Shown: positions 8,983-18,216, counted from the stretch's first letter. The stretch: DNA of 21,469 nt from Prevotella sp. CAG:755 (GCA_000431275.1 HF989195.1:1-21469), one strand, 5' to 3'. Made by a program: numbers and translations. The notes: generated by a model from the sequence alone, not told the origin.

Positions 8983-9305
8983 TACTTGATCTCCTCACCA
9001 GATTTTTTTGCGTAACGAACGGAAACTCCCTCATCATTCTTGCGACGGCCAATGCGCGTCGGTTTTCCTGTCTTGGGATCCAGCACATTCAAATTTGAAA
9101 TATGGATTGATGCTTCTTGGCGTACGATTCCTCCCTGAGGATTCTGTGCAGAAGGCTTCTGGCTCTTCGAAACCATATTAATGCCTTCGACAATCGCGCG
9201 CTGCTTGTCGACAAAGACTTTGAGCACCTTGCCCGTCTTTCCACGGTCCTTGCCTGTATTTACAAAAACCGTATCACCTTTCTTTATATGTAACTTGCAA
9301 CTCAT
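8982..9305 (-). CDS. rplX: 50S ribosomal protein L24 (uL24)
   Basis: L24 initiates large-subunit assembly at the 5' end of 23S rRNA and sits by the exit tunnel. The 107-aa sequence has a KOW motif at about 8-40 ([20 protein letters not shown]) followed by the [13 protein letters not shown] segment and the family-typical [20 protein letters not shown]. It lies 22 nt after rplN and its stop overlaps the rplE start by one base (TAATG), so the two are probably translationally coupled. Confidence 0.97.
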   Translation of the reverse strand: MSCKLHIKKGDTVFVNTGKDRGKTGKVLKVFVDKQRAIVEGINMVSKSQKPSAQNPQGGIVRQEASIHISNLNVLDPKTGKPTRIGRRKNDEGVSVRYAKKSGEEIK

Positions 9306-9327
9306 TTCTGTCTTCTTTTTACACAGA

Positions 9328-9693
9328 TTAAAGAACCTCAGGTGCCAAAGAAACGACCTTCATGTTCACTGCGCGCAACTCGCGGGCTACCGGGCCGAAA
9401 ATACGGCTACCACGCAATTCGCCCGCATTGTTAAGCAGCACACATGCGTTGTCATCAAAACGGATATACGAGCCATCGGCGCGACGAATTTCCTTCTTGG
9501 TTCTAACAATCAGGGCCTTCGATACCGCACCTTTCTTGATATCACTTGACGGAATAACGTTCTTCACTGATACTACGATGATGTCGCCGACAGAGGCATA
9601 GCGACGTCTCGTACCACCAAGCACACGAATGCACAAGGCCTCACGAGCACCGCTGTTGTCAGCCACAGTCAATCTGGATTCTGTCTGTATCAT
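9328..9693 (-). CDS. rplN: 50S ribosomal protein L14 (uL14)
   Basis: L14 lies at the subunit interface near the factor-binding site and contributes to bridges with 16S rRNA. The 121-aa length is exact for the family. It starts [20 protein letters not shown] and has [41 protein letters not shown] and the C-terminal [22 protein letters not shown] region, all strongly conserved. In E. coli it is the first spc gene. Here it follows rpsQ by only 3 nt with no promoter or terminator visible, so the S10 and spc parts are fused. Confidence 0.98.
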   Translation of the reverse strand: MIQTESRLTVADNSGAREALCIRVLGGTRRRYASVGDIIVVSVKNVIPSSDIKKGAVSKALIVRTKKEIRRADGSYIRFDDNACVLLNNAGELRGSRIFGPVARELRAVNMKVVSLAPEVL

Positions 9694-9696
9694 AAC

Positions 9697-9957
9697 TTAC
9701 TTAGCTTTCTCTACAATTTCTACGACTCTCCAACGCTTGGTTTTGCTCAAAGGACGAGTCTCCATTATTAAAACCGTATCTCCTACGTTACACTCATTCT
9801 TCTCGTCGTGCACGTGGTACTTCTTCGTTTTCGAAACGAATTTACCATAGATAGGGTGCTTTTCCTTAAATTGTGAAGCCACAACGATAGTTTTGTCCAT
9901 CTTGTTGCTCGTCACAACACCCTGTCTGGTTTTGCGTAAATTTCTTACTTCTGCCAT
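9697..9957 (-). CDS. rpsQ: 30S ribosomal protein S17 (uS17)
   Basis: S17 is a primary 16S rRNA binder with an OB fold. The 86-aa reading from the ATG at 9957 begins [19 protein letters not shown] and includes [21 protein letters not shown] and [16 protein letters not shown], the classic S17 signature. A GTG directly before this ATG (9958-9960) would add one residue, and I prefer the ATG. It lies 9 nt after rpmC and 3 nt before rplN, the usual end of the S10 operon. Confidence 0.97.
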   Translation of the reverse strand: MAEVRNLRKTRQGVVTSNKMDKTIVVASQFKEKHPIYGKFVSKTKKYHVHDEKNECNVGDTVLIMETRPLSKTKRWRVVEIVEKAK

Positions 9958-9966
9958 CACTCGTGA

Positions 9967-10161
9967 TTATTTTTTGAGCTCGCGCTCACGTAACACAGTA
10001 CGCATCTTTGCGATCGTCCGACGCAAATCCTTAATTTCAGCCGTATTAGCTAATGGAGAGATGCTGTGGTTCAACTTCATCTGTTGGTACTTAGCCACCT
10101 CTGTTTCGAGACGTTCGGCCAGTTCGTTTTCAGGAATCTCTCGTATTGCTCCTATCTTCAT
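9967..10161 (-). CDS. rpmC: 50S ribosomal protein L29 (uL29)
   Basis: L29 is a small two-helix protein at the tunnel exit, near L23, where chaperones and SRP dock. At 64 aa it matches the family. It begins MKIGAIREIPENELAERLET and carries the helix-turn region with EVAKYQQMKLNHSISPLAN followed by the second helix IKDLRRTIAKMRTVLRERE. It lies 2 nt after rplP and 9 nt before rpsQ, the invariant rplP-rpmC-rpsQ order. Confidence 0.96.
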   Translation of the reverse strand: MKIGAIREIPENELAERLETEVAKYQQMKLNHSISPLANTAEIKDLRRTIAKMRTVLRERELKK

Positions 10162-10163
10162 AA

Positions 10164-10589
10164 CTAAGCATTTTTATCATAATCAGGGCGCACAATGAAC
10201 TTCGTCGTCACTGGAAGCTTCTGCGCAGCCAAGCGCAAGGCCTCCTTGGCAACTTCGTAAGACACGCCTTCAACTTCGAAAATCACACGTCCGGGAGTAA
10301 TCGGAAACACATACCCTACGGGGTCACCCTTACCTTTACCCATACGAACGTCAGCAGGCTTCTTCGTAATCGGTTTGTCGGGGAAAATTCGAATCCAGAT
10401 TTGTCCTTCACGCTGCATGTAACGCGTTACAGCCACACGGGCAGCCTCTATCTGGCGTCCGGTCAGCCAATGCGTTTCAAGGCTTTTGATACCAAAAGTA
10501 CCGAAAGCCAATTGGTTGCCGCGCTGGGCGTTGCCTTTGCAGCGGCCTTTCTGCGGTCTTCTATATTTTGTTCTCTTCGGTTGTAACAT
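10164..10589 (-). CDS. rplP: 50S ribosomal protein L16 (uL16)
   Basis: L16 organises the A-site side of the peptidyl transferase centre and 5S rRNA region. The 141-aa protein starts [19 protein letters not shown] and has [14 protein letters not shown], then the highly conserved [15 protein letters not shown] and [17 protein letters not shown] segments and the [11 protein letters not shown] strand. The length is within the usual 136-144 aa. It lies 17 nt after rpsC and 2 nt before rpmC. Confidence 0.98.
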   Translation of the reverse strand: MLQPKRTKYRRPQKGRCKGNAQRGNQLAFGTFGIKSLETHWLTGRQIEAARVAVTRYMQREGQIWIRIFPDKPITKKPADVRMGKGKGDPVGYVFPITPGRVIFEVEGVSYEVAKEALRLAAQKLPVTTKFIVRPDYDKNA

Positions 10590-10606
10590 AGTTGTCAGTC
10601 CTCTTG

Positions 10607-11341
10607 TTATCTATTACTATTTCTCTTTCCGCGGAACCGACGGCCTCCCTCACGGAAACCACCGTTGGGGCGCGACGCGTCTTTCTCGGCGTAATAGTTA
10701 GGTGTCAAGTCACGCTTACCGTAAACCTCGCCACGGCAAATCCACACCTTGATGCCCAGCAAGCCGACCTTGGTCAATGCTTCTGTCTGGCAATAATCGA
10801 TGTCGGCGCGGAACGTGTGAAGCGGCGTGCGTCCTTCCTTGAACATCTCTTTCCGGGCCATTTCCGCACCATTCAGACGACCAGAAATCTGGACTTTTAT
10901 GCCTTCTGCTCCCATTCGCATGGCGTTGGCAATGGCCATCTTGATAGCACGGCGGTAGGCAATTTTGCCTTCTACCTGACGAGCTATGCTCTTACCTACG
11001 ATATTGGCATCCAAATCAGGCTTCTTAATTTCAAAGATATTGATTTGTACGTCCTTCTCGGTGAGTTTCTTCAACTCCTCTTTCAGTTTATCAACGTCTT
11101 TTCCGCCCTTGCCAATGATCAATCCCGGGCGCGAGGTGCAGATCGTGATAGTAATCAATTTCGGAGTACGCTCAATCACGATGCGAGAGACGCTCGCACG
11201 GCTCAGTCGAGCATCGAGATATTTACGGATTTTACTGTCTTCGAGAATGTTGTCTGCGAAGTTTGAGCCTCCGAACCAGCTGGAATCCCAGCCGCGAATT
11301 ATACCAAGACGGTTGCTTATCGGGTTAACTTTCTGTCCCAT
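10607..11341 (-). CDS. rpsC: 30S ribosomal protein S3 (uS3)
   Basis: S3 forms part of the mRNA entry tunnel and its helicase activity in the head. The 244-aa protein begins [20 protein letters not shown] and has a type II KH domain with the loop [10 protein letters not shown] (GKGG at 77-80). The C-terminal domain holds [23 protein letters not shown] and GVKVWI-like [10 protein letters not shown], ending in a Gly/Arg-rich tail that is likely flexible. It is flanked by rplV (12 nt) and rplP (17 nt), as in all S10 operons. Confidence 0.98.
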   Translation of the reverse strand: MGQKVNPISNRLGIIRGWDSSWFGGSNFADNILEDSKIRKYLDARLSRASVSRIVIERTPKLITITICTSRPGLIIGKGGKDVDKLKEELKKLTEKDVQINIFEIKKPDLDANIVGKSIARQVEGKIAYRRAIKMAIANAMRMGAEGIKVQISGRLNGAEMARKEMFKEGRTPLHTFRADIDYCQTEALTKVGLLGIKVWICRGEVYGKRDLTPNYYAEKDASRPNGGFREGGRRFRGKRNSNR

Positions 11342-11353
11342 ACTTCTTTTTAA

Positions 11354-11752
11354 TTAGTCATTAGCCTTAGTTCCGACGAAGATGGTAACATGATTCGAGC
11401 GCTTGCGGATTCTGTATCCCCGGCCTTGGGGTGCAGGTCTCATGCGCTTCAAAGTTACGCCCTCATCAACATAGATTTTGGTGACATAGAGCTCACCTTC
11501 TTCTGCCTTACGTTCGTTTTTCTGTTCCCAGTTTGCAATGGCCGACTTCAGAAGTTTCTCAACTTTCTCCGAAGCAGCTTTCTTTGAGAACTTCAAGGTT
11601 CCCAATGCTCTGTTCACTTCCATGCCGCGAATCAGATCTACGACGTAGCGCATCTTCCGAGGGGAAGAAGGCACTCCTTGCAGTTTTGCAAAGTACTGCG
11701 TCTTCTTGGCTTCTTTTCTTTTTTCAGCGGCTATTCTTTTTCTTGCTCCCAT
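11354..11752 (-). CDS. rplV: 50S ribosomal protein L22 (uL22)
   Basis: L22 has a globular part at the exit and a beta-hairpin that lines the exit tunnel, where macrolide-resistance changes are known. The 132-aa protein has [20 protein letters not shown] as the start of the folded domain, and the hairpin region [20 protein letters not shown] is intact, without an obvious deletion or insertion. Compared with the roughly 110-aa E. coli protein there is an extra basic N-terminus of about 20 residues ([17 protein letters not shown]), a feature I associate with Bacteroidota. Gaps: 31 nt to rpsS, 12 nt to rpsC. Confidence 0.97.
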   Translation of the reverse strand: MGARKRIAAEKRKEAKKTQYFAKLQGVPSSPRKMRYVVDLIRGMEVNRALGTLKFSKKAASEKVEKLLKSAIANWEQKNERKAEEGELYVTKIYVDEGVTLKRMRPAPQGRGYRIRKRSNHVTIFVGTKAND

Positions 11753-11783
11753 TATTTTCTTTCATTTATCGGGTAGTACCTGC

Positions 11784-12053
11784 TTATTTCTTCTTGTTGC
11801 CAGCATGGCCTCCGAACTTACGAGTGGGTGCGAATTCACCCAACTTGTGTCCGACCATATTTTCTGTCACATAAACAGGAATAAACTTGTTTCCGTTATG
11901 CACGGCTATCGTATGTCCCACAAAATCGGGGGATATCATTGACGCTCTTGCCCATGTCTTAACGACGTTCTTTTTACCGCTTTCATTCATGGCCAAGATT
12001 TTCTTTTCCAGAGAAACAGCGATATACGGACCTTTCTTTAATGAACGACTCAT
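11784..12053 (-). CDS. rpsS: 30S ribosomal protein S19 (uS19)
   Basis: S19 is a 30S head protein that pairs with S13 near the A and P sites. Its 89 aa fit the family. It starts [19 protein letters not shown] and contains [40 protein letters not shown] and [16 protein letters not shown], which together are unmistakable. It lies 23 nt after rplB and 31 nt before rplV. Confidence 0.98.
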   Translation of the reverse strand: MSRSLKKGPYIAVSLEKKILAMNESGKKNVVKTWARASMISPDFVGHTIAVHNGNKFIPVYVTENMVGHKLGEFAPTRKFGGHAGNKKK

Positions 12054-12076
12054 AAATAATTATTCTCTTGTATATA

Positions 12077-12901
12077 CTACTTGTTAGCTCTTTCGATTAT
12101 GTACTTGCTCGACTGCTTCTTAGGCGATCTTGTCTTCAGACCCTTTGCATACAAGCCAGTACGTGAACGCGGGTGACCTCCGCTCTGGCGGCCTTCGCCA
12201 CCACCCATCGGGTGATCTACCGGGTTCATCACGACACCGCGGTTATGCGGGCGGCGGCCCAACCAGCGCGAGCGGCCGGCCTTACCGGAGCTTTCCAACG
12301 CATGGTCCGAATTTCCCACGGCGCCAACAGTAGCCTTGCAGGCACTGAGGATCTGACGGGTCTCACCTGAAGGCAGCTTGACTACACAATACTTACCTTC
12401 ACGCGAAGTAAGCTGCGCGAAGTTACCAGCGGAACGGACAAGCAATGCGCCTTGTCCCGGACGGAGCTCGATGTTGTGAATCACCGTACCTACAGGAATA
12501 AACTGCAAGGGAAGAGCATTTCCAATTTCAGGGCTTGCATCGGGGCCCGACATCAAACGGTCTCCCACTTTCAAGCCATTCGGCGCAATAATGTAGCGCT
12601 TTTCGCCATCTGCATAAAAGAGAAGGGCTATACGAGCCGAACGGTTCGGATCATACTCGATTGTCTTCACGACTGCGGGTATACCATCCTTCTCACGCTT
12701 AAAGTCAATCAGACGAAATTTACGCTTATGACCACCACCAAGGTAGCGCATGGTCATTTTGCCGTCATTATTACGTCCGCCCGTAGAACGTTTTCCGACT
12801 ACGAGCGACTTTTCTGGCACGGATGCAGTAATTTCTTCGAATGTGCCAATAATCTTGTGTCTTTGCCCCGGCGTTGTGGGCTTAAATTTACGTACTGCCA
12901 T
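12077..12901 (-). CDS. rplB: 50S ribosomal protein L2 (uL2)
   Basis: L2 is one of the largest and most conserved ribosomal proteins, needed for subunit association and peptidyl-transferase function. The 274-aa protein begins [16 protein letters not shown] and has [20 protein letters not shown], an OB-fold and an SH3-like domain. The C-terminal [17 protein letters not shown] contains D229 and H230, which should match the functionally essential Asp228-His229 pair of E. coli. It lies 2 nt after rplW and 23 nt before rpsS. Confidence 0.98.
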   Translation of the reverse strand: MAVRKFKPTTPGQRHKIIGTFEEITASVPEKSLVVGKRSTGGRNNDGKMTMRYLGGGHKRKFRLIDFKREKDGIPAVVKTIEYDPNRSARIALLFYADGEKRYIIAPNGLKVGDRLMSGPDASPEIGNALPLQFIPVGTVIHNIELRPGQGALLVRSAGNFAQLTSREGKYCVVKLPSGETRQILSACKATVGAVGNSDHALESSGKAGRSRWLGRRPHNRGVVMNPVDHPMGGGEGRQSGGHPRSRTGLYAKGLKTRSPKKQSSKYIIERANK

Positions 12902-12903
12902 TA

Positions 12904-13194
12904 TTACAAATTGCTATAGAAATCTATCGTGTCTCCTTCTTTCAGGGTCACTACGGCTTTTTTATAACGGTTTGTCCGGCCACGAACCATACCAGATTTC
13001 GTATACCTGGACTTGTTCTTACCGGCATACACCATCGTGTTCACATCTACGACGGTGACATTGTACAGCGCCTCTACCTCTGCCTTGATCTGCAGCTTAT
13101 TTGCGCTAGGATCCACGATGAAGCCGAATTTATTCAGCTTCTCCGTGATACCCGTCATCTTTTCTGTAACCAAAGGTTTAATTATGCAGCTCAT
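12904..13194 (-). CDS. rplW: 50S ribosomal protein L23 (uL23)
   Basis: L23 is the main docking site at the tunnel exit for trigger factor and the signal recognition particle. The 96-aa protein starts [19 protein letters not shown] and has [20 protein letters not shown] followed by [14 protein letters not shown], the usual L23 core. The basic loop carries [20 protein letters not shown], and the end is DTIDFYSNL. Its sequence is less conserved than that of its neighbours, as expected for this family. It lies 14 nt after rplD and 2 nt before rplB. Confidence 0.96.
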   Translation of the reverse strand: MSCIIKPLVTEKMTGITEKLNKFGFIVDPSANKLQIKAEVEALYNVTVVDVNTMVYAGKNKSRYTKSGMVRGRTNRYKKAVVTLKEGDTIDFYSNL

Positions 13195-13208
13195 GTTTCT
13201 TGCCGTTT

Positions 13209-13838
13209 TTACTTGTTTAAGATAGACGTGATCATGCCGAGCGACTTTTCAGTCACCAACAAAACGCCTGCATTGAGCACGTTATACGTATTCAAATTAG
13301 ACGCAATGGTTACGTTCGCACTTTGGATATTGCGAGCTGACAAAATTACATTTTTATCAGTTTCGGGCAAAACGAGCAGGACTTTTTTATCCGATACTTT
13401 TAGATTATTAACAATAGCGATAAAATCTTTCGTCTTCGGAGCCTCCAAAGTGAAGTCTTCGAGAATAACAAGCGCATCCTCACGGACTTTATAGCTCAGC
13501 GCGCTCTTGCGGGCCAGAGCGTTCACTTTCTTGTTCAGCTTAAAGCGATAATCGCGAGGTTTGGGGCCGAATACTCGGGCACCACCGACCAACAGGGGCG
13601 AATTGATATCACCACGACGGGCACCGCCGCCACCTTTCTGACGACCGAGCTTGCGGGTTGATCCACTGATTTCGCTTCTTTCTTTCGACTTCGCAGTTCC
13701 TTGGCGCTGTGCAGCCAGATAGTGCTTGACGGCCAGGTAGATTACATGATCATTCGGCTCAATGCCAAAGACAGACTCATCCAGGGTTACCTTCTTACCG
13801 GTATCTTCACCCTTTATATTATATACACTAACCTCCAT
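13209..13838 (-). CDS. rplD: 50S ribosomal protein L4 (uL4)
   Basis: L4 lines the exit tunnel with a long loop and in E. coli also represses the S10 operon. I choose the ATG at 13838 ([10 protein letters not shown], 209 aa): an upstream in-frame ATG would add [11 protein letters not shown], which has no counterpart in the family and would lie within rplC. With this start the rplC stop and rplD start overlap as TGATG (13836-13840). The loop carries [18 protein letters not shown] and [16 protein letters not shown], and the C-terminus keeps [15 protein letters not shown]. Confidence 0.97.
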   Translation of the reverse strand: MEVSVYNIKGEDTGKKVTLDESVFGIEPNDHVIYLAVKHYLAAQRQGTAKSKERSEISGSTRKLGRQKGGGGARRGDINSPLLVGGARVFGPKPRDYRFKLNKKVNALARKSALSYKVREDALVILEDFTLEAPKTKDFIAIVNNLKVSDKKVLLVLPETDKNVILSARNIQSANVTIASNLNTYNVLNAGVLLVTEKSLGMITSILNK

Positions 13839-14455
13839 CACTTCTCGACTATAACAATTGAACCATTGCAACCGGGAACAGAACCCTTTATCAAAAGGAT
13901 GTTATGCTCGGGTATTACTTTTACAACTTTCAGATTCTGTACCGTCACACGGTCGCCACCCATCTGGCCACCCATGCGGGTACCTTTGAACACCTTGGCA
14001 GGGTACGAACATGCACCGATAGAACCGGGCTTACGCTGACGGTCGTCCTGACCGTGCGTCGACTGTCCGACACCGCCGAAACCATGGCGTTTCATTACAC
14101 CTTGGAAACCTTTTCCTTTTGACGTCCCTACAACATCCACATAGGCGGCGTCATTGAACAATTCCACGGTGAGCGTATCACCGAGGTTCAACTCTTGTTC
14201 GAAACCTGAGAACTCGGCCAAGTATCTCTTGGGGGTAACTCCAGCTTTCTTAAAGTGTCCTTTCAACGGAGCGGACGTGTTCTTTTCTTTTGCGTCCTTG
14301 AAGCCGACCTGTACAGCTTCATAGCCGTCCGTTTCTACACTTTTCACCTGAGTTACCACACAAGGACCAACTTCGATAACAGTGCATGGTATGTTCTTAC
14401 CCTCGGCACTGAATACGGATGTCATTCCGATTTTCTTTCCTAATAATCCTGGCAT
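13838..14455 (-). CDS. rplC: 50S ribosomal protein L3 (uL3)
   Basis: L3 is an early assembly protein whose extended loop reaches the peptidyl transferase centre. The 205-aa protein starts [19 protein letters not shown] and has [20 protein letters not shown] (113-132) and the [20 protein letters not shown] segment with [14 protein letters not shown], the L3 signature. It lies 21 nt after rpsJ and shares one base of its stop with the rplD start. Pleuromutilin-type resistance changes occur in this loop in other species. I see nothing clearly abnormal here. Confidence 0.97.
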   Translation of the reverse strand: MPGLLGKKIGMTSVFSAEGKNIPCTVIEVGPCVVTQVKSVETDGYEAVQVGFKDAKEKNTSAPLKGHFKKAGVTPKRYLAEFSGFEQELNLGDTLTVELFNDAAYVDVVGTSKGKGFQGVMKRHGFGGVGQSTHGQDDRQRKPGSIGACSYPAKVFKGTRMGGQMGGDRVTVQNLKVVKVIPEHNILLIKGSVPGCNGSIVIVEK

Positions 14456-14476
14456 TTCAGTTTACTTTGTGGTTTA

Positions 14477-14782
14477 CTATACTTTTATCTCTACATCAAC
14501 GCCACACGGCAACTCGAGCTTCATCAGCGCGTCTACCGTCTTAGCCGTTGAACTATAAATATCGATCAAACGCTTGTAGGTTGAAATCTCAAACTGTTCA
14601 CGCGACTTCTTGTTCACGAACGTACTGCGGTTAACCGTGATGATGCGTTTACGCGTAGGCAAGGGGATAGGACCACTCACAATGGCACCTGTGGCCTTGA
14701 CATTCTTCACAATCTTCTCTGCGGACTTCTCCACCAGACTGTGATCGTAGGACTTCAACTTGATACGAATTTTTTGACTCAT
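14477..14782 (-). CDS. rpsJ: 30S ribosomal protein S10 (uS10)
   Basis: S10 is a 30S head protein, and in other bacteria it also joins NusB in transcription antitermination of rRNA operons. I place the start at the ATG at 14782 ([15 protein letters not shown], 101 aa), which fits the 100-105-aa family. An in-frame ATG at 14815 would add [11 protein letters not shown] and would begin inside the hairpin described nearby. Typical segments are [39 protein letters not shown] and [19 protein letters not shown]. The 88-nt gap from fusA to this start is one of the largest in the cluster. Confidence 0.97.
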   Translation of the reverse strand: MSQKIRIKLKSYDHSLVEKSAEKIVKNVKATGAIVSGPIPLPTRKRIITVNRSTFVNKKSREQFEISTYKRLIDIYSSTAKTVDALMKLELPCGVDVEIKV

Positions 14783-14808
14783 TGCTATACTTGTTATTTT
14801 CCTTGTAA

Positions 14809-14844
14809 GGTGCAAGGCTAAGAGTCATTCGTTAGCCTTGCACC
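14809..14844 (-). other. 13-bp hairpin in the fusA-rpsJ intergenic region
   Basis: Positions 14809-14821 and 14832-14844 are perfectly complementary over 13 bp with a 10-nt loop. The minus-strand RNA forms this hairpin 26 nt after the fusA stop codon, with its end 26 nt before the rpsJ start. No T tract follows on either strand, so a simple intrinsic terminator is unlikely. A second, weaker pairing is possible between part of the 3' arm (CCTTG) and a downstream CAAGG at 14801-14805. Candidate roles are an RNA-processing or stability element between the str and S10 parts, or a ribosomal-protein leader. Confidence 0.7.
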
Positions 14845-14870
14845 GTTATTATTATTGCTGTTTCTGCTGC

Positions 14871-16991
14871 TTACTTGATCAAATCCACTCGGCCTTTCAC
14901 TTCTTCGAGCACAGCCTTGGCGATCGAGCTCGAAAGCGGAGCATGGTGATCATACTGCATGGACGAGGTGGCACGTCCGGAAGTAATCGTTCGCAGTGCG
15001 GTCACATAACCGAACATCTCCGAGAGAGGAACCTCGGCTTTCACGATACGTGCACCGCTACGGCTGCTCTCCATGCCTTCTACCTGACCACGGCGTTTGT
15101 TCAAGTCGCCGATCACATCACCCATATTTTCTTCGGGCGTCACCACTTCGAGCTTCATAATCGGTTCGAGGAGGACGGGGCCAGCCTGGGCGCAAGCGTT
15201 CTTGTAGGCTTGGAGCGCACAGATTTCGAACGAAAGCTGGTCGGAGTCAACGGGGTGGAACGAACCGTCGAGCAATTCGACTTTCAAGCTATCCATCGGG
15301 TAGCCACCAAGGATACCATTCTTCATGGCGTTCTCAAAACCTTTCTGCACGGAGGGAATGAATTCCTTGGGGATGTTACCGCCAGTCACCTTATTGACAA
15401 ACTGCAAGCCTGTTCCTTCGAAGTCGTCATCGACCGGACCAACGTTCACGATAATGTCAGCGAACTTACCGCGACCGCCCGACTGCTTCTTGTAGACTTC
15501 ACGGAGGTTGACAGTCTTCGTAATGGCTTCCTTATAGTTAACCTGGGGCTTTCCTTGGTTACATTCTACCTTGAACTCACGTTTCAGACGGTCGATAATA
15601 ATATCCAAGTGGAGCTCACCCATACCGGAAATCACGGTCTGTCCGGATTGCTCGTCGGTATGAACGGTGAAAGTCGGGTCTTCCTCTGCCAACTTAGCCA
15701 GACCGTTGGAGAGTTTGTCCATATCTTTCTGCGTCTTAGGCTCAACAGCGATACCAATAACAGGATCGGGGAAGTCCATGGATTCCAGCACAATCGGTGC
15801 ATCTTCGTCACAAAGCGTGTCACCTGTACGGATGTCCTTGAAACCTACTCCGGCGCCGATATCACCGGCCGATATCACCTCTACGGGATTCTGGTGATTG
15901 GAGTGCATCTGGAACAGACGTGAAACACGTTCCTTTTTGCCCGAACGCACGTTGTACACATATGAGCCAGCTTCGACTTTACCAGAATACACACGGAAGA
16001 AGGTCAGACGACCTACGTAAGGGTCGGTAGCGATTTTGAACGCCAGAGCCGACGTCTTCTCGTCTTCGCTGGGCTTGCGATCCTCCTCTTCACCTGTATC
16101 CGGATTCTTACCGATCACATTGGGCGTATCCAGAGGAGAGGGAAGGAACATGCAGACATAGTCAAGCAGCGTCTGCACGCCCTTGTTCTTGAAAGAAGAG
16201 CCACAGCACATCGGAGTGATGGCCATCGACAAGGTTCCTTTGCGGATAGCTGCGATGATTTCTTCCTCCGTAATCGTAGCGGGATCATCGAAGAATTTTT
16301 CCATCAGAGCGTCGTCACACTCTGCGGCGGTCTCGAGCATCTTCATGCGCCACTCTTCGGCCTCAGCCTGCAAGTTGGCCGGGATTTCCTCTACGGAATA
16401 CTCAGCGCCCATTGTTTCATCGTGCCAAAGGATCGCCTTCATCTTGATGAGGTCGACTACGCCCTTGAAGTTTTCTTCTGCGCCGATGGGAATGTTGATA
16501 GGACACGGATTTGCACCCAAGACATCCTTCATCTGACGAACAACTTCAAAGAAGTCAGCGCCCGAGCGGTCCATCTTGTTCACGTAACCCATACGGGGCA
16601 CATTGTATTTGTCAGCCTGACGCCATACGGTTTCAGACTGCGGCTCTACGCCACCCACGGCACAATAGGTAGCCACAGCTCCGTCAAGCACACGGAGCGA
16701 GCGTTCCACCTCAGCTGTAAAATCGACGTGTCCCGGAGTGTCAATCAGGTTAATCTTATACTGTTTGCCATTCCAGTTCCAATAGGTTGTTGTAGCAGCA
16801 GAAGTAATCGTAATACCGCGCTCCTGTTCCTGGGCCATCCAGTCCATCGTGGCGGCACCTTCGTGCACCTCACCTATCTTGTGCGTCTTACCCGTATAGA
16901 AAAGGATACGCTCCGACGTGGTTGTCTTACCGGCGTCGATATGCGCCATAATTCCGATGTTACGGGTCAAATGTAAATCGTGCTTTGCCAT
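14871..16991 (-). CDS. fusA: Elongation factor G
   Basis: EF-G is the GTPase that drives tRNA-mRNA translocation and, with RRF, ribosome recycling. The 706-aa protein has the P-loop AHIDAGKTT (16-24), the effector segment [13 protein letters not shown], the G3 motif DTPGH (84-88) and the G4 motif NKMD (138-141). Domains II-V follow, with domain IV segments such as GGRGKFADI and the C-terminal [20 protein letters not shown]. It lies 14 nt after rpsG. No tuf gene follows, unlike in E. coli; rpsJ comes next. This is a canonical EF-G, not a TetM-like protection protein: gene context and length both fit fusA. Confidence 0.98.
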   Translation of the reverse strand: MAKHDLHLTRNIGIMAHIDAGKTTTSERILFYTGKTHKIGEVHEGAATMDWMAQEQERGITITSAATTTYWNWNGKQYKINLIDTPGHVDFTAEVERSLRVLDGAVATYCAVGGVEPQSETVWRQADKYNVPRMGYVNKMDRSGADFFEVVRQMKDVLGANPCPINIPIGAEENFKGVVDLIKMKAILWHDETMGAEYSVEEIPANLQAEAEEWRMKMLETAAECDDALMEKFFDDPATITEEEIIAAIRKGTLSMAITPMCCGSSFKNKGVQTLLDYVCMFLPSPLDTPNVIGKNPDTGEEEDRKPSEDEKTSALAFKIATDPYVGRLTFFRVYSGKVEAGSYVYNVRSGKKERVSRLFQMHSNHQNPVEVISAGDIGAGVGFKDIRTGDTLCDEDAPIVLESMDFPDPVIGIAVEPKTQKDMDKLSNGLAKLAEEDPTFTVHTDEQSGQTVISGMGELHLDIIIDRLKREFKVECNQGKPQVNYKEAITKTVNLREVYKKQSGGRGKFADIIVNVGPVDDDFEGTGLQFVNKVTGGNIPKEFIPSVQKGFENAMKNGILGGYPMDSLKVELLDGSFHPVDSDQLSFEICALQAYKNACAQAGPVLLEPIMKLEVVTPEENMGDVIGDLNKRRGQVEGMESSRSGARIVKAEVPLSEMFGYVTALRTITSGRATSSMQYDHHAPLSSSIAKAVLEEVKGRVDLIK

Positions 16992-17005
16992 TATCGCTGA
17001 ATTTT

Positions 17006-17482
17006 TTAGAATCTAAAATGAGCGAATGCGCGGTTAGCCTCTGCCATGCGGTGCATATCCTCCTTACGTTTGAACGCACCACCCTGTTCGTTGTAGGCAT
17101 CCATGATCTCCGCAGCAAGTTTGTCGGCCATCGTCTTTCCGCCACGCTTGCGGGCATAGGCAATCAGGTTCTTCATCGACACAGACTCTTTACGGTCCGG
17201 ACGGATTTCGGTAGGAACCTGAAACGTGGCACCACCCACACGGCGTGATTTAACTTCGACCTGCGGTGTCACCTTATCCAATGCAGTTTTCCAGATTTCG
17301 AGAGCAGGCTTCTCTTCGCTCTTCATCTTTTCACCGACAATCTCCAACGCCTTGTAGAAGATTTCATAAGACAGGCTCTTTTTACCATCATACATAAGAT
17401 GGTTTACAAACTTAGAGACCTTCTGGTCGCCATACACGGGATCCGGGAGGATCTGACGCTTTTTTGGTTTAGCTTTTCTCAT
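17006..17482 (-). CDS. rpsG: 30S ribosomal protein S7 (uS7)
   Basis: S7 nucleates assembly of the 30S head and lies near the E site. In E. coli it represses its own operon through the rpsL-rpsG junction. The 158-aa protein starts [19 protein letters not shown] and has [40 protein letters not shown] and the final [24 protein letters not shown] segment with [16 protein letters not shown]. The 97-nt gap after rpsL contains two imperfect 17-nt direct repeats that might take part in such regulation. Gap to fusA: 14 nt. Confidence 0.97.
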   Translation of the reverse strand: MRKAKPKKRQILPDPVYGDQKVSKFVNHLMYDGKKSLSYEIFYKALEIVGEKMKSEEKPALEIWKTALDKVTPQVEVKSRRVGGATFQVPTEIRPDRKESVSMKNLIAYARKRGGKTMADKLAAEIMDAYNEQGGAFKRKEDMHRMAEANRAFAHFRF

Positions 17483-17519
17483 TTCTTGTTTTCTGAATTA
17501 TCAGGCTGCATCACTGTTC

Positions 17520-17559
17520 TTCAACCCTTCTGCAAGGATTTACTCAACCTTTCAGCAAA
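17520..17559 (-). repeat. Two imperfect direct repeats between rpsL and rpsG
   Basis: On the minus strand TTTGCTGAAAGGTTGAG (17559-17543) is followed 23 nt later by CTTGCAGAAGGGTTGAA (17536-17520). They agree at 13 of 17 positions by direct comparison. They fill much of the 97-nt gap between rpsL and rpsG, upstream of the rpsG start. They might be an S7-binding or RNA-structural element, or chance similarity in purine-rich RNA. Confidence 0.45.
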
Positions 17560-17579
17560 CCGCGTTTGAATGGTTTCTA

Positions 17580-17963
17580 TTATTTCTTTCCTGCTTTGGG
17601 GCGCTTGGCACCATATTTCGAACGGCGCTGCGTGCGGTTAGCCACACCAGCCGTATCCAACGTACCACGCACGATATGATAACGCACACCAGGAAGGTCC
17701 TTCACACGACCGCCACGAACAAGTACAATCGAGTGTTCCTGCAAGTTGTGGCCTTCACCGGGAATATAAGAGTTCACCTCCTTCGAATTGGTCAGACGAA
17801 CACGGGCCACCTTACGCATAGCCGAGTTAGGCTTCTTAGGAGTTGTGGTATACACGCGGACACAAACGCCGCGACGTTGCGGACAATTGTCCAAGGCAGG
17901 AGACTTGCTTTTTCCGGCAGCAACCTCACGCCCTTTTCTAACTAACTGTTGAATAGTTGGCAT
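17580..17963 (-). CDS. rpsL: 30S ribosomal protein S12 (uS12)
   Basis: S12 sits at the decoding centre and tunes accuracy. The 127-aa protein begins [14 protein letters not shown] and contains [19 protein letters not shown] with Lys at 43 and 44, and [14 protein letters not shown] with K88 and D89. The residues that change in streptomycin-resistant mutants therefore look wild type, and D89 is the position known for beta-methylthiolation in other bacteria. It is the first gene of the superoperon, with a good promoter match (18042-18073) about 80 nt upstream, and a 97-nt gap separates it from rpsG. Confidence 0.98.
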   Translation of the reverse strand: MPTIQQLVRKGREVAAGKSKSPALDNCPQRRGVCVRVYTTTPKKPNSAMRKVARVRLTNSKEVNSYIPGEGHNLQEHSIVLVRGGRVKDLPGVRYHIVRGTLDTAGVANRTQRRSKYGAKRPKAGKK

Positions 17964-18041
17964 TTCTGTAATTTTTTGATTTTATATTTATTTTATTCGA
18001 TTCTGACGTTGACGAGAGTGCATACTACACCACTCGGGCTG

Positions 18042-18073
18042 CAAAGGTACAAAGTTTTCTTGAAATGCACAAG
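18042..18073 (-). promoter_or_regulatory. Bacteroidota-type promoter for the ribosomal superoperon
   Basis: On the minus strand TACCTTTG (18049-18042) matches the TAnnTTTG -7 element, and CTTG (18073-18070) stands 20 nt upstream as a three-of-four match to the TTTG -33 element. The predicted transcript would start near 18035 and carry an A/T-rich leader of about 70 nt before the rpsL ATG at 17963. The leader contains a weak 5-bp hairpin (18016-18035). The site lies between the upstream DUF3467 gene's hairpin and rpsL, exactly where a main superoperon promoter is expected. Confidence 0.75.
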
Positions 18074-18145
18074 GTATCAATCACTTAATTATTTCGTCAC
18101 AACATTTTCTCTATCCGACCATACCAAACTACACATATATAATAT

Positions 18146-18194
18146 ATAATAGGCGGGATGAAAACCGGATTACGGATTCCATCCCGCCTATTAT
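18146..18194 (-). terminator. Hairpin terminator candidate after the DUF3467 gene
   Basis: Positions 18146-18160 and 18180-18194 form a perfect 15-bp stem (ATAATAGGCGGGATG with its complement) around a 19-nt loop. It lies 22 nt past the stop of the DUF3467 gene and before the rpsL promoter. On the minus strand it is followed by TATTATATA-type AT-rich sequence, not by a clean T run, so termination may be partial. The AT-rich arm ends could also act for a plus-strand transcript, but no plus-strand gene ends here. Confidence 0.7.
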
Positions 18195-18216
18195 TCAGGC
18201 CCTTCGCGTTGAGAAA

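Noticed and set aside
13839..13871. Longer rplD start at 13871
   Set aside because: It would overlap rplC by 34 nt and add residues unlike any L4 N-terminus.
14783..14815. Longer rpsJ start at 14815
   Set aside because: The added residues are not S10-like and the start codon would lie in the stem of the intergenic hairpin.
14838..15923. 361-codon open frame on the plus strand across fusA
   Set aside because: It is fully antisense to the conserved EF-G gene. Its translation shows no recognisable domain, and its openness follows from fusA codon bias.
14871..16991. Ribosomal protection protein (TetM/TetQ-like) in place of EF-G
   Set aside because: Gene order (rpsL-rpsG-fusA), length of 706 aa and canonical EF-G motifs such as AHIDAGKTT and DTPGH with the fusA-type C-terminus fit EF-G.
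17483..17579. An internal promoter in the rpsL-rpsG gap
   Set aside because: A TTTG is present, but no TAnnTTTG lies at 19-21 nt; the best candidate misses two fixed bases and the spacing.
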